Notes under the pieces: generated by a model | The model's input: only the letters and a program-made list of their open reading frames with translations | The model's database searches: none | Told to the model about the DNA's origin: nothing | Position numbers and translations under genes: made by a program | Shown: one piece after another, positions 25,590 through 34,879 of the stretch | Numbering within the stretch: position 1 is the first letter of the stretch | Layout: every line of letters begins with the position of its first letter | Assembly (NCBI RefSeq): GCF_024580525.1 | Contig: NZ_JANIKQ010000003.1 | Location: 62,001 to 126,000 of the forward strand | Direction of reading: 5' to 3' | Length of the DNA: 64,000 bases | Origin: Neisseria dentiae | GTDB lineage: Bacteria; Pseudomonadota; Gammaproteobacteria; Burkholderiales; Neisseriaceae

Positions 25590-26600
25590 CTACCCCAGCG
25601 ACTTTACCGCCTGCTCCACCAAATCAGGCGTGAGTTTGTTCAAACAATCGGTGTGCCCCAACGGGCATTCGCGTTTGAAACAGGGCGAGCAGTCCAAATT
25701 CAGGCTCACAATGGCGGCGCGGTCGCTTAACGGCGGTGTGTGGTCGGCGCTGGACGAGCCGTACACCGCCACCAATTTGCGCCCCAAAGCGGCAGCCAGA
25801 TGCATCAGGCCGCTGTCGTTGCAGACCACGGCTTCGGCACAGGCCAATAAATCGATGGCTTCCGCCAAATTGGTTTTGCCGCACAAATTAATGCAGAGGC
25901 CGTCTGAAAGCGTGTTGATTTCTTCTGCGGTTTCAAAGTCTTTTTGCGAGCCGAACAGCCAAATCTGCCAGCCCGAGCGGGCATAGCGGCGGGCCAGCTC
26001 GGCAAAGTGGCGGGCGGGCCAGCGTTTGGCGGGGCCGTATTCGGCTCCCGGGCAAAAAGCCAAAACGGGCTTGGCGGTGTCCAAGCCGTGTTTGGCCAGC
26101 GCGGCCACTTTGCTGTCTGCATCGATTTTGAACAACGGATTACCCGAACGCCCGTTGAATTCAGCTTGCGAGGGATAGGCCAGCGCGGTATAGCGGTCAA
26201 CCATCAGCGGCAGCGCGGCCTTATCGAGTTTGCGGATGTCGTTGAGCAGCAGATAGCGCGATTCGCCCACATAGCCCGTGCGCTGTTTGATGCCGGTGGC
26301 CGCCGCAATCAGAGCTGATTTAAGCGAGCCGGGCAGCACGATAACCTGATCGTACCCGCGCCGCCCCAACTGCCGCCCCGTCTGCCAGCGTTTCTTCAGC
26401 GCCAGCGCGCCGTGGCCGAACGGGTTTTCGATGATTTCGTTGATTTCGGGCATACGCTCGAACACGGCCATCGACCATTTGGGGGCGAACACGTCGATGG
26501 TGGCGCCGGGGTGCAGCTCGTGCAGACGGCGGTAGAGCGGCTGCGTCATCACGCAGTCACCTATCCAGCTGGGGGAAATAATCAGGATTTTTTTCGGCAT
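25590..26600 (-). CDS. waaF: Lipopolysaccharide heptosyltransferase II
   Basis: A family-9 glycosyltransferase of about 336 residues from the ATG at 26600 (MPKKILIISPSWIGDCVMTQ); an upstream in-frame start at 26657 is unlikely. Marks: VLPGSLKSALIAAATGIKQR, FCPGAEYGPAKRWPARHFAE for ADP-heptose binding, and CNDSGLMHLAAALGRKLVAV. The cysteine-rich end LDCSPCFKRECPLGHTDCL is typical. It adds the second heptose to the lipooligosaccharide inner core at the cytoplasmic face. A short CREE lies 44 bp before its start, so promoter effects are possible. Confidence 0.92.
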   Translation of the reverse strand: MPKKILIISPSWIGDCVMTQPLYRRLHELHPGATIDVFAPKWSMAVFERMPEINEIIENPFGHGALALKKRWQTGRQLGRRGYDQVIVLPGSLKSALIAAATGIKQRTGYVGESRYLLLNDIRKLDKAALPLMVDRYTALAYPSQAEFNGRSGNPLFKIDADSKVAALAKHGLDTAKPVLAFCPGAEYGPAKRWPARHFAELARRYARSGWQIWLFGSQKDFETAEEINTLSDGLCINLCGKTNLAEAIDLLACAEAVVCNDSGLMHLAAALGRKLVAVYGSSSADHTPPLSDRAAIVSLNLDCSPCFKRECPLGHTDCLNKLTPDLVEQAVKSLG

Positions 26601-26643
26601 GGTTATCGGTGTGGTTCGGTGTTTTTGAATATGGCGCGTATTG

Positions 26644-26752
26644 TATAGTGAATCCAATTAATTTTCAGTACAAGGCAGCAAGCCGAAGACAGTACAAATA
26701 GTACGGCAAGGCGCAGCAACGCCGTAATGGAAATTAAGTGGATTTACTAATA
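26644..26752. mobile_element. Short-class Correia element (109 bp)
   Basis: Ends TATAGTGAATCCAATTAATT and AATTAAGTGGATTTACTAATA are imperfect inverted repeats of about 20 bp. The core CAGTACAAGGCAGCAAGCCG, GACAGTACAAATAGTACGGC, AACGCCGTAATGG is CREE-like with the middle ~50 bp absent, matching the known 104-108-bp size class. Located upstream of both waaF and the divergent cupin gene. Confidence 0.8.
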
Positions 26753-26865
26753 CTGCAAAGCCGTGCCTTTGCCTTATATCAAAAGGCCGTCTGAAAAAAC
26801 ACGCCCGCCGTTTGCGGCGGTTTTATAATGGGCGGCGTAATTAAATTTCACAGAGAACTTACGCC

Positions 26866-27204
26866 ATGAAACAATATACTCTAGACCCCCAAGCCCTTAT
26901 CGGCGGCGTAATCGCCGAAGACAACGACCAACAGCTCGTGCAGCTTTCGCTGCAACGCGACAACGAAATTCCCGTTTACGAAACCGACGCCATCGTGCTT
27001 CTGATTGTGCTCAACGGCAGCGCGCAAATCACCACCGAAAAAGAAACCATCGACACCCGCGGGCTTCAGGTGGTGCGTTTGGAGCCGCACGAGGCCCACA
27101 GCATCCGCGCGCTCGAAAACCACACCAACATTCTGGTGGTGAAACAACTCACACACGAACTGGTGTTCAGCAAAAAACTGCGTTTCGGCAGCTGCTGCCT
27201 GTAA
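26866..27204 (+). CDS. Small cupin-domain protein
   Basis: A 112-residue single-domain cupin with no signal peptide. The first strand pair is SLQRDNEIPVYETDAIVLLI and the second motif LEPHEAHSIRALENHTNILV. The usual metal-binding HxH of motif 1 is replaced, leaving only His in PHEAHS, so metal binding is doubtful. GAGAAC precedes the start. It is divergent from waaF, and function is unknown. It is followed directly by a GAGACCTTTGCAAAA-bounded repeat. Confidence 0.72.
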   Translation: MKQYTLDPQALIGGVIAEDNDQQLVQLSLQRDNEIPVYETDAIVLLIVLNGSAQITTEKETIDTRGLQVVRLEPHEAHSIRALENHTNILVVKQLTHELVFSKKLRFGSCCL

Positions 27205-27211
27205 ATAAACG

Positions 27212-27372
27212 GAGACCTTTGCAAAACCGTCAGATACGGATGCAGTTCAAGGCGTAGCAGCGCAGCGAGCGCAGACATATCAAATACAAGGCTAAGCGAG
27301 CGGGCAGTACCCTAAAGGGCATAAGCGCACAACGCAGAAATACGCCGCAGATGGCGGTTTTGCAAAGGTCTC
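27212..27372. repeat. GAGACCTTTGCAAAA-bounded element without NIME core
   Basis: The same perfect 15-bp ends as at 25124-25306, but the 131-bp interior is unrelated: AAGGCGTAGCAGCGCAGCGA and AAGGCTAAGCGAGCGGGC are seen, with no dRS3 motif. It starts 8 bp after the cupin stop. Confidence 0.7.
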
Positions 27373-27381
27373 AAACGGCAA

Positions 27382-27416
27382 AAGGCCGTCTGAAAAACAT
27401 ATTTCAGACGGCCTCG
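27382..27416. terminator. Inverted AG-DUS pair
   Basis: AAGGCCGTCTGAAA and TTTCAGACGGCCT, lying between the repeat and the end of the minus-strand ydcH-like gene. Confidence 0.7.
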
Positions 27417-27428
27417 TTTGATAACGGT

Positions 27429-27653
27429 TTATTTCGCTTCTTTATCGGCTTTCAGCAAAATCGCATACAGTTGGTCTTTCAGATGCAGCTTCTGTTTTTT
27501 CAGCTCTTCGATTTCGTTCAAGCCTTCGGTTACCGGGTTATTGGTTAAGCCGGTGATTTTGTCGTCCAGCTCGTTATGCTCGTCAAACAAACGGGCGAAG
27601 TGGGCATCTTCTTGTTTTAATTTAGAAATCAAATCGCGGTATTCGGGGAACAT
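27429..27653 (-). CDS. YdcH family (DUF465) small coiled-coil protein
   Basis: A 74-residue, highly charged helical protein: MFPEYRDLISKLKQEDAHFA, RLFDEHNELDDKI, and EIEELKKQKLHLKDQLYAIL. This matches DUF465/YdcH, short coiled-coil hairpins found widely in proteobacteria with no settled function. AGGAAAACG lies before the ATG. It is a single gene with its own DUS terminator. Confidence 0.88.
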   Translation of the reverse strand: MFPEYRDLISKLKQEDAHFARLFDEHNELDDKITGLTNNPVTEGLNEIEELKKQKLHLKDQLYAILLKADKEAK

Positions 27654-27852
27654 TTCGTTTTCCTCTTAACATACAAATTAAAAAACAAGCAATTTCTTGC
27701 TTACCTGAGTTCCACTACATTTTATAACAAAGCAGCCTTGCTTATCCAGCCCATTTTCTGATTGCGCCCCGCCCTGCCGCAACCCTGCCACAGAGTGGAC
27801 GTTTCCCGCAGCCGCGCATACAATCCCCCCACTCCCCACACAGGAAACCGCC

Positions 27853-28575
27853 ATGAACCACGCCATTGCCACCCTATTGAACCACCGCACCTACCGCCAT
27901 TTCAAAACCGGCCTCACCCTGCCGCCGGAACACCTGCAAACCATTATTAACTGCGCCCGCCAAGCCCCTTCGTGGATGAACGGCCAGCACTACACCATCA
28001 TCAACATCACCTCGCCCGAATTGCGCGCCGGGATTACCGCCCTGCAACCGGCCAACCCGCAAATCGGCACATGCAGCACCTATCTGGTTTTCGTGGCCGA
28101 CCTGCACCGCGCCGGCTTGTGCAGCCGCGCCTATAACGGCACGTTCAGCGCCGCAGGCGAACCCGACAGCCTGATTACCGCCGTTACCGACACCGCCCTG
28201 GCCGCCCAAAACGCCGCAGTGGCCGCCGAAAGCCTGGGTTACGCCACCTGCTACACCGGCGGCATCCGCAACATCGCCGCCGAGTTGGTTGCCCTGCTCG
28301 GTCTGCCCGAAAACACCTTCCCCGTTTTCGGACTCTGCATCGGCACGCCCGATATCGAAATGCAGCTCAAACCGCGCCTGCCCGAAAACACCGTTTACGC
28401 CGAAAACCGCTATCCCGAAGAACAAACCCTTTCAGACGGCCTCGAGCAATACGAACGCACCATGACCGCTTTCGGCGAAGCGCGCGAAAAATTTCCCTAC
28501 CGCGAAAAATTCTCCCGCTATTACAGCAGCACCTACGCCCCCAAAAACATCCCCCTGCTGCAAACGCAAGGCTGA
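27853..28575 (+). CDS. Nitroreductase-family FMN oxidoreductase (NfsA-like)
   Basis: The 240-residue protein begins MNHAIATLLNHRTYRHFKTG, the NfsA/FRP type opening, followed by CARQAPSWMNGQHYTIINI for FMN contacts. Later marks are ALAAQNAAVAAESLGYATCY and VFGLCIGTPDIEMQLKPRLP, both typical of NfsA-type reductases. The family uses NADPH to reduce nitroaromatics, flavin or quinones. AGGAAA precedes the start, and it is followed by a bidirectional terminator shared with hpnC. An in-frame DUS (TTCAGACGGCCT, about 28430) falls within codons. Confidence 0.86.
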   Translation: MNHAIATLLNHRTYRHFKTGLTLPPEHLQTIINCARQAPSWMNGQHYTIINITSPELRAGITALQPANPQIGTCSTYLVFVADLHRAGLCSRAYNGTFSAAGEPDSLITAVTDTALAAQNAAVAAESLGYATCYTGGIRNIAAELVALLGLPENTFPVFGLCIGTPDIEMQLKPRLPENTVYAENRYPEEQTLSDGLEQYERTMTAFGEAREKFPYREKFSRYYSSTYAPKNIPLLQTQG

Positions 28576-28716
28576 TTAACCAAAACCGCACCGGACGAAT
28601 GATGTTTAGAACCACCGCAAAATTAAAAAGCATCATATTAAATTGATAATCGTAGGCAGATATTTTCAGACGGCCTAAACGGTTTGATACCTTTGCCAAA
28701 GCCCCATACGAAAATC

Positions 28717-28746
28717 AAAAAGGGAACGCCCGCCGTTCCCTTTTTT
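28717..28746. terminator. Bidirectional intrinsic terminator
   Basis: AAAAAGGGAACG and CGTTCCCTTTTTT around a 4-base loop; A and T tracts on both sides serve the convergent nitroreductase and hpnC genes. Confidence 0.88.
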
Positions 28747-28759
28747 CATTCCCCCAACT

Positions 28760-29575
28760 TCACTTCTTCAACACCGCCCGTTTCACCACCACCCACCAGT
28801 CTTTGGCTTCCAGCACGGGACGGCGGTTGAACACGTCGTAGCGGTTGGCTTCGAGTTTGTGCAGAATCTGCTGCGCGCCCAGAACAATCATGCGCAGCTC
28901 CAGCCCCATGCGGCCTTTGAGCGTTTTGGCCAGCGGCGAGCCGGCTTTGAGCATTTTATGGGCGCGTTCGCATTCATAGGCCATCAGCCGCTGAAAGGCA
29001 AAATCCGCCCTGCCCTCGGCAATCTGTGCCTCGCTCACGCCGAACTTCTGCAAATCGTCTTGCGGGATATACACGCGCCCTTTCTGCCAGTCCACGGCCA
29101 CGTCCTGCCAGAAATTAACCAGCTGCAACGCGGTGCAGATGCCGTCGCTCTGCGCCGTGCTTAAAGGATCGTGTTCGCCGTAAAGGTGGAGCATGATACG
29201 GCCCACGGGGTTGGCGGAACGGCGGCAATAGTCCACCAGCTCGCCGAAATTCTGATAACGCTTTTGCTGCACATCCTGCCCGAATGCGGAAAGCAGGTCG
29301 TAAAACGGCTGCAAAGGCAGGCCGAACGGTTGCAGCGCTTCGGTCTGCAAACGCTGCATCAATGCGGTTTGCGGTGCTTCGCCGCGGCCGATTCTGTCTA
29401 ACTCGGCACGCAAATCGGCCAAACCCTGCAAGCGTTCGGCATCGGTTGCGCCGCCTTCGTCGGCAATATCGTCGGCGGTGCGGGCAAAGGCGTAAACGGC
29501 GTGGGTGGGCTTGCGCAAACGGCGCGGCAGCACGATGGAGCCGACGGGGAAGTTTTCGTAGTGGTTAACCGACAT
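28760..29575 (-). CDS. hpnC: Squalene/phytoene synthase family protein, HpnC type
   Basis: A 271-residue all-helical trans-prenyltransferase. It begins MSVNHYENFPVGSIVLPRRL, has the first aspartate-rich motif ARTADDIADEG (~33-43), and a second in QLVNFWQDVAVDWQKGRVYI. HpnC enzymes make hydroxysqualene from presqualene diphosphate in the HpnCDE route to squalene. HpnD and HpnE are not in the window, so the product in this organism is uncertain. It is convergent with the nitroreductase and lies downstream of ffs. Confidence 0.87.
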   Translation of the reverse strand: MSVNHYENFPVGSIVLPRRLRKPTHAVYAFARTADDIADEGGATDAERLQGLADLRAELDRIGRGEAPQTALMQRLQTEALQPFGLPLQPFYDLLSAFGQDVQQKRYQNFGELVDYCRRSANPVGRIMLHLYGEHDPLSTAQSDGICTALQLVNFWQDVAVDWQKGRVYIPQDDLQKFGVSEAQIAEGRADFAFQRLMAYECERAHKMLKAGSPLAKTLKGRMGLELRMIVLGAQQILHKLEANRYDVFNRRPVLEAKDWWVVVKRAVLKK

Positions 29576-29610
29576 ATGGGTTCTTCCGGCAAATTTAAGT
29601 TACGGCGTAA

Positions 29611-29660
29611 AAGGCCGTCTGAAAACAAATATATAACAGCATATTTTTCAGACGGCCTGC
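29611..29660. terminator. Inverted AG-DUS pair upstream of hpnC
   Basis: AAGGCCGTCTGAAAA and TTTTTCAGACGGCCT with a long AT-rich loop. On the minus strand it follows the ffs terminator and precedes hpnC. Confidence 0.5.
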
Positions 29661-29664
29661 AAAC

Positions 29665-29700
29665 AAAAACACCGACGCATCAACAGCAGTCGGTGTTTTT
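29665..29700 (-). terminator. Intrinsic terminator of ffs
   Basis: On the minus strand AAAAACACCGACTG then CGTCGGTGTTTTTGTTTG: a GC stem of about 8 bp extended by A/T pairs and a T tract, 11 bases after the RNA 3' end. Confidence 0.85.
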
Positions 29701-29710
29701 CAAATTTAGG

Positions 29711-29808
29711 GCGGCGAGCCAAACCCCCGGCACTGGCGCATCAGAGTGGGCTGCTGGCTTCCGCCCCTGACCCGTTGTTCCGAATTACCATGCGGGGAGA
29801 CCCGCCGT
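29711..29808 (-). ncRNA. ffs: Signal recognition particle RNA, small bacterial type (4.5S)
   Basis: Read on the minus strand, the RNA begins near GGCGGGTCTCCCCGCATGG and ends GGGGGTTTGGCTCGCC, whose ends pair. The apical domain contains GGTCAGGGGCGGAAGCCAGC then AGCCCA, the conserved SRP core with a GGAA tetraloop and the asymmetric loop that binds Ffh. Length is about 97 bases, close to other 4.5S RNAs. A consensus promoter lies just upstream and an intrinsic terminator just downstream. It works with Ffh and FtsY in co-translational membrane targeting. Exact ends are estimated. Confidence 0.93.
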
Positions 29809-29817
29809 AAGCTGCGT

Positions 29818-29846
29818 ATTATATCTGCTTTAACCGCGCAAACCAA
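29818..29846 (-). promoter_or_regulatory. Sigma-70 promoter of ffs
   Basis: On the minus strand TTGGTT (29846-29841) and TATAAT (29823-29818) are 17 bp apart, and the RNA 5' end lies 8-12 bases further on. The match to consensus fits a strong stable-RNA promoter. The flanking 29847-30071 shows no gene, only an AG-DUS near 30011. Confidence 0.8.
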
Positions 29847-30071
29847 GCGCTAATTGCGCCTGCCGCCGGCAAAAGCAAGATGATTGTCAACAAAACCGCC
29901 CGCCTGCATGAACGGCCTGCATATTGCACGCCCATATTTTTCCATTGAAAAAAGGCAGAAATTACATTACATTAAGCCCCCTTGTTTTATGCTTTCAAGC
30001 GGCCTTTACAGAGGCCGTCTGAAAACAAAAATCCGCACACATACAACAATATTTTTCGGAACCGCCCGCTT

Positions 30072-33000
30072 ATGACTGCCACCGCCACCCAACGTATCCG
30101 CGAAATCCCGTATAACTACACGTCTTATTCCGACCGCGAAATCGTTATCCGCCTGTTGGGCGAAAGCGCTTGGAACGTGTTGCAGGAATTGCGCGGCCAG
30201 CGCAGAACGGGGCGTTCGGCGCGCATGCTGTTTGAAGTGCTCGGCGACATTTGGGTGGTGGTGCGCAACCCCTATCTGGTTGACGACCTGCTCGAACATC
30301 CCGCACGCCAAGCCGCGCTGGTGCAGGAAATGCACCACCGTTTGGGCGAGATTCAGAAGCGGCGCGACAACAACGAACAGGTGGCCGAGCTGCTGCTGGC
30401 GGCCGAAGCGGCGGTTAAACGGTTTGACGAAAGTTTTGCAACCACCCGCCAAAAGCGTGAGCAGATTCTGGCGCGTTTGAGCAAAATCACCCGCAAACAC
30501 AACATCATGTTCGACGGCCTCGCCCGCGTGAGCCACGTTACCGACGCCACCGACTGGCGCGTGGAATATCCGTTTGTGGTGGTCAACCCCGACAGCGAAG
30601 ACGAAATCGCGCCGCTGGTACGCGCCTTAATCGAGCTGGATTTAACCATTATTCCGCGCGGCGGCGGCACCGGCTACACCGGCGGCGCGGTGCCGCTCGA
30701 TGCGATGAGCGCGGTAATCAACACCGAAAAACTCGACAAACACAACGGCGTGCAATATGTGGAACTGCCCGGCCTCGAGGGTATGCACCCGATTATCCAC
30801 TGCGGCGCCGGCGTGGTTACGCGTCGGGTGGAAGAAACCGCATCCGCCGCCAAGCTCGTGTTTGCGGTCGACCCCACTTCCGCCGACGCTTCCTGCGTGG
30901 GCGGCAACGTGGCGATGAACGCCGGCGGCAAAAAAGCGGTGCTGTGGGGCACGGCGCTGGACAACCTCGCCTATTGGAAAATGGTCAACCCGCAGGGCGA
31001 ATGGCTGAAAATCGAGCGCGTTCGCCACAACTTCGGCAAAATCCACGACGAAGACACCGCCATATTCGACGTGCACACGCTCACTTCAGACGGCCTGAAC
31101 ACCGTGAAAACCGAGCGTTTGGAAATCCCCGGCCACAAATTCCGCAAAGTCGGCCTCGGCAAAGACGTTACCGACAAATTCCTAAGCGGCCTGCCCGGCG
31201 TGCAGAAAGAAGGCACCGACGGCATCATCACCAGCTGCGCGTTCGTGCTGCACACCATGCCCAAACACATCCGCACCATCTGTTTGGAATTTTTCGGCAC
31301 CGTCGCCAACGCCACGCCTTCCATCGTGGAAATCCGCGACTACCTGCTCGGCCACGAGAGCGTGCAACTGGCTGGCTTGGAACACCTCGACTGGCGCTAT
31401 GTGCGCGCCGTCGGCTACGCCACCAAAGCGGCGGGCAAAGGCCGCCCGAAAATGGTGCTGATTGCCGACATCGTCAGCGACGATGAAGCCGCCGTTATCG
31501 AAGCGGCCGACCATATCGTGAAGCTTGCGCAGGCGCGCGACGGCGAAGGCTTTATCGCCGTTACCCCCGAAGCGCGCAAAACCTTCTGGCTCGACCGCAG
31601 CCGCACCGCTGCCATCGCCAAACACACCAACGCCTTCAAAATCAACGAAGACGTGGTGATTCCGCTGGAGCGCCTGGGCGAGTATTCAGACGGCATCGAA
31701 CGCATCAACATCGAATTGTCGATTAAAAACAAACTCGCTCTCTGCGAAGCGCTGATCCAATACCTGCAAGGCAACCTGCCGGTCGAACAGATGGGCACCG
31801 ACCTGCCCAAAAGCGAACTGCTGGGCGAACGCGCCAACCACGCGCTCGCGCACGTAGAGGCCGTGCAAGAGCGCTGGCAATGGCTGCTCGCCAACCTCGA
31901 CGCGCCGCTGGCCGGCTATAAACAGCGCTACGGTGCCGCCGTGTACGCCGCGCCCGAAGCGAGCGACAGCGAAAGCAGCTTTACCGCCTTCCGCGATTTC
32001 CGCCTGCGCGTATCGATTAAAGCCGACGTGATGAAACCCCTGTCTGAAATCTTCAGCGGCAAAACCGACACCAAAATCATGCAGGGTTTGGCGAAAATCC
32101 ATGCCAAAGTGGTGCGCTCGCGCGTGTTCGTGGCGCTGCACATGCACGCGGGCGACGGCAACGTGCACACCAATATCCCCGTAAATTCAGACGATTACGA
32201 TATGCTTCAGACGGCCCATAAAGCTGTGGAGCGCATCATGGCCATCGCCCGCAGCCTTAACGGCGTGATTTCCGGCGAACACGGCATCGGCATCACCAAG
32301 CTCGAGTTCCTCACCGACGAAGAAATGCAGCCCTTCTGGGACTACAAAGCCAAAATCGACCCGCAAGGCCGCTTCAACCGCCACAAATTGATGAAAGGCG
32401 CCGATTTACGCAACGCCTACACGCCTTCGTTCGAATTATTGGGCGTGGAATCACTGATTATGGAGCAGTCCGCCCTCGGCACCATCGCCGAATCGGTGAA
32501 AGACTGCCTGCGCTGCGGCAAATGCAAACCCGTGTGCAGCACCCACGTTCCCCGCGCCAACCTGCTCTACAGCCCGCGTAACAAAATCCTCGGCGTCGGC
32601 CTGTTAACCGAAGCGTTTTTATACGAAGAACAAACCCGCCGCGGCGTGTCGATCAAACATTTCGACGAACTCAACGACGTGGGCGACCATTGTACCGTCT
32701 GCCACCGCTGTGTCAAACCCTGCCCCGTCAACATTGACTTCGGCGACGTTACCGTAGCCATCCGCAACTACCTGCACAAATCCGGCAAACGCAAATTCAA
32801 CCCCGCCGTGGCCGCAGGCATGGCCTTTCTCAACGCCACCGACCCGCGCACCATCAATATTCTGCGCAAAGGCGTGGTGGAAGCCGGCTTCAAACTGCAA
32901 AACATAGGCTACCAATGGGGCAAGAAATTCCACATCGGCGCAGGCCGCCAGAAAGCCGCCCCCAAAGCCACCACCGGCAAAGCCCCGATAAAAGAGCAAG

Positions 33001-33902
33001 TGGTGCACTTTATCAACCGCCCGCTGCCGCGCAACGTGCCGATTAAAACCGCCCGCGCGCTGCTGAACATCGAAGACGCCAAAACCGTGCCGATTATCCG
33101 CAACCCGCAAACCGGCGAAGACGCCGAAGCCGTGTTCTACTTCCCCGGCTGCGGCTCCGAGCGCCTGTTCAGCCAAGTGGGGCTGGCCACCCAAGCCATG
33201 CTGTGGCACGCCGGCGTGCAAACCGTGCTGCCGCCCGGCTACCTCTGCTGCGGCTATCCGCAAGACGCGGGCGGCAACAAAGCCAAAGCCGAACAGATGA
33301 CCACCGAAAACCGCGTGCTGTTCCACCGTTTGGCCAACACCTTGAATTATCTCGACATCAAAACCGTGGTAGTAAGCTGCGGCACCTGCTACGACCAGCT
33401 CGAAAAATACCGCTTCGAAGACATTTTCCCCGGCTGCCGCATCATCGACATCCACGAGTTTCTGCTCGAAAAAGGCATCAAGCTCGACGGCGTAAGCGGT
33501 CAGCAATATCTCTACCACGACCCCTGCCACAGCCCGATCAAAACCATGAACGCCACCAAAATGACCAGCGAACTGATGGGCAAAGAAGTGGTGTTGAGCG
33601 ACCGCTGCTGCGGCGAGAGCGGCATGTTTGCCGTCAAACGGCCCGACATCACCACGCAGGTGAAATTCCGCAAACAGGAAGAAATCGAGAAAAACCTCAA
33701 CCAACTGCCGCAGGGCGAGCCGGTGAAAATGCTCACCTCCTGCCCCGCCTGCCTGCAAGGTTTAAGCCGCTACACCGACGACAACCAACTGCCCGCCGAC
33801 TACATCGTAGTGGAAATGGCCAAGCATATCCTCGGCGACAACTGGCAGAACGAATTCGTTGAAAAAGCCAATAACGGCGGCATCGAGAAAGTGCGGCTGT
33901 AA
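30072..33902 (+). CDS. DUF3683 FAD/FMN-binding oxidoreductase with Fe-S and CCG domains (D-lactate-dehydrogenase-like)
   Basis: A 1276-residue fusion enzyme from the ATG at 30072. Domains in order: DUF3683 N-terminal region (~1-150); FAD_binding_4 PCMH domain ([35 protein letters not shown]) to ~430; FAD-oxidase C-terminal domain ([30 protein letters not shown]) to ~790; two 4Fe-4S motifs, [11 protein letters not shown] (~812) and [12 protein letters not shown] (~874); two CCG domains ([36 protein letters not shown]) to the end. The layout fits a quinone-linked 2-hydroxyacid dehydrogenase feeding the respiratory chain. D-lactate is the favoured but unproven substrate. Confidence 0.87.
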   Translation: MTATATQRIREIPYNYTSYSDREIVIRLLGESAWNVLQELRGQRRTGRSARMLFEVLGDIWVVVRNPYLVDDLLEHPARQAALVQEMHHRLGEIQKRRDNNEQVAELLLAAEAAVKRFDESFATTRQKREQILARLSKITRKHNIMFDGLARVSHVTDATDWRVEYPFVVVNPDSEDEIAPLVRALIELDLTIIPRGGGTGYTGGAVPLDAMSAVINTEKLDKHNGVQYVELPGLEGMHPIIHCGAGVVTRRVEETASAAKLVFAVDPTSADASCVGGNVAMNAGGKKAVLWGTALDNLAYWKMVNPQGEWLKIERVRHNFGKIHDEDTAIFDVHTLTSDGLNTVKTERLEIPGHKFRKVGLGKDVTDKFLSGLPGVQKEGTDGIITSCAFVLHTMPKHIRTICLEFFGTVANATPSIVEIRDYLLGHESVQLAGLEHLDWRYVRAVGYATKAAGKGRPKMVLIADIVSDDEAAVIEAADHIVKLAQARDGEGFIAVTPEARKTFWLDRSRTAAIAKHTNAFKINEDVVIPLERLGEYSDGIERINIELSIKNKLALCEALIQYLQGNLPVEQMGTDLPKSELLGERANHALAHVEAVQERWQWLLANLDAPLAGYKQRYGAAVYAAPEASDSESSFTAFRDFRLRVSIKADVMKPLSEIFSGKTDTKIMQGLAKIHAKVVRSRVFVALHMHAGDGNVHTNIPVNSDDYDMLQTAHKAVERIMAIARSLNGVISGEHGIGITKLEFLTDEEMQPFWDYKAKIDPQGRFNRHKLMKGADLRNAYTPSFELLGVESLIMEQSALGTIAESVKDCLRCGKCKPVCSTHVPRANLLYSPRNKILGVGLLTEAFLYEEQTRRGVSIKHFDELNDVGDHCTVCHRCVKPCPVNIDFGDVTVAIRNYLHKSGKRKFNPAVAAGMAFLNATDPRTINILRKGVVEAGFKLQNIGYQWGKKFHIGAGRQKAAPKATTGKAPIKEQVVHFINRPLPRNVPIKTARALLNIEDAKTVPIIRNPQTGEDAEAVFYFPGCGSERLFSQVGLATQAMLWHAGVQTVLPPGYLCCGYPQDAGGNKAKAEQMTTENRVLFHRLANTLNYLDIKTVVVSCGTCYDQLEKYRFEDIFPGCRIIDIHEFLLEKGIKLDGVSGQQYLYHDPCHSPIKTMNATKMTSELMGKEVVLSDRCCGESGMFAVKRPDITTQVKFRKQEEIEKNLNQLPQGEPVKMLTSCPACLQGLSRYTDDNQLPADYIVVEMAKHILGDNWQNEFVEKANNGGIEKVRL

Positions 33903-33920
33903 GCCCGGCTGCGACGCAAG

Positions 33921-33955
33921 AGGCCGTCTGAAAAGATTTTTTCAGACGGCCTTTC
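33921..33955. terminator. Inverted AG-DUS pair
   Basis: GAGGCCGTCTGAAAA and TTTTCAGACGGCCTTTC just past the oxidoreductase stop; T-rich loop and flank. Confidence 0.75.
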
Positions 33956-34012
33956 GGTTTGCCGCCGATATTCAGTACAATGCCGTCTGAAATTTACCCG
34001 TAAGGACGCACC

Positions 34013-34372
34013 ATGTATTTTGTTGACCGCACCGCCGTGGTGCTGAAACCCACCGCAAACTTTCTCGCCTGGCTCAAACAGGCCGATGAAAATATGCCCG
34101 ATTTAACGCTGGAACAAATCCGCAGCAACTGCTCGGTGTTTCTCGTGCCGCAGTTCGACGAACCCGAAGCGGTGGTTTCCTATTTCGACGAGCATTACCA
34201 AACCATTTTCGAAGCCGAAATTTCCGGCTGGGACATCCCCCGCAGCCAATGGCCGGCCGATATGAGCCTGAAAGCCTTCTGGGAATACTTCGAAGTGGAA
34301 ATCCACGACATGGTGCTTGATATGGAAGAAGCCGAGCTGAACATCACCCCCGTATTCGACAATATGATGTAA
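34013..34372 (+). CDS. Conserved hypothetical acidic protein (119 aa)
   Basis: I do not recognise this family. The protein is acidic with no signal or membrane segment: MYFVDRTAVVLKPTANFLAW, LEQIRSNCSVFLVPQFDEPE, and SLKAFWEYFEVEIHDMVLDM. GTAAGGAC precedes the ATG and codon use is like its neighbours, so it is a real gene. Its stop is one base from the start of the next gene, so the two are probably co-translated. No function is proposed. Confidence 0.75.
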   Translation: MYFVDRTAVVLKPTANFLAWLKQADENMPDLTLEQIRSNCSVFLVPQFDEPEAVVSYFDEHYQTIFEAEISGWDIPRSQWPADMSLKAFWEYFEVEIHDMVLDMEEAELNITPVFDNMM

Positions 34373-34373
34373 G

Positions 34374-34796
34374 ATGCGCCCTTTTCAGACGGCCTTCAAA
34401 CCTTCGCGCACCGGCAAAGCCCTAACGGTGTTTTTGCACCTTTGGGCGGCTTATCTCTGCCTTACCGCGTTTCACGGCGCGGCGCGTATCATCGGTTTGC
34501 TGTTGCTGGCGGCCGCTTTTTTCTGGGCGTGGCACAGCCAAAACCTGCGCCGTACCGATGCCGTGCACAAAATCGCCGTCAGCCCGCAGGGGCGGGCGGT
34601 GGTGTTTGTCGGCAGGCCGCAAACCGCTTTCGAAGCCGTGTTGTGCCCGGGCAGCTTGGTTTCGCCTTATGCCTTGTTTTTGAAATGGGATTTGGGCGGC
34701 CGCACGGTATGGCAGTTTGTGCTGCCCGATATGGCGGAGCGCGAAAACTTCCGCCGCCTGCTGGTTTGGGCACGCTGGGGGCAACCTAAAGATTAA
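34374..34796 (+). CDS. YgfX-like small membrane protein
   Basis: A 140-residue protein with a basic N terminus (MRPFQTAFKPSRTGKAL) and two adjacent hydrophobic helices at about 18-53 (VFLHLWAAYLCL, IIGLLLLAAAFFWAWH), then a soluble tail ending NFRRLLVWARWGQP. The plan (two short helices, beta-rich tail, Arg/Leu-rich end) resembles YgfX/CptA. An in-frame DUS sits at its first codons (TTCAGACGGCCT, 34383). The family match is by eye and tentative. Confidence 0.6.
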   Translation: MRPFQTAFKPSRTGKALTVFLHLWAAYLCLTAFHGAARIIGLLLLAAAFFWAWHSQNLRRTDAVHKIAVSPQGRAVVFVGRPQTAFEAVLCPGSLVSPYALFLKWDLGGRTVWQFVLPDMAERENFRRLLVWARWGQPKD

Positions 34797-34808
34797 CCTT
34801 TCCTTTCA

Positions 34809-34856
34809 AGGCCGTCTGAAACACCGTTTCCGCATTCCCCGTTTTCAGACGGCCTC
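34809..34856. terminator. Inverted AG-DUS pair before folC
   Basis: AAGGCCGTCTGAAAC and TTTTCAGACGGCCT with a 20-base loop, just after the YgfX-like gene. Confidence 0.6.
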
Positions 34857-34879
34857 TACACACATTTATCACTTTCAAA

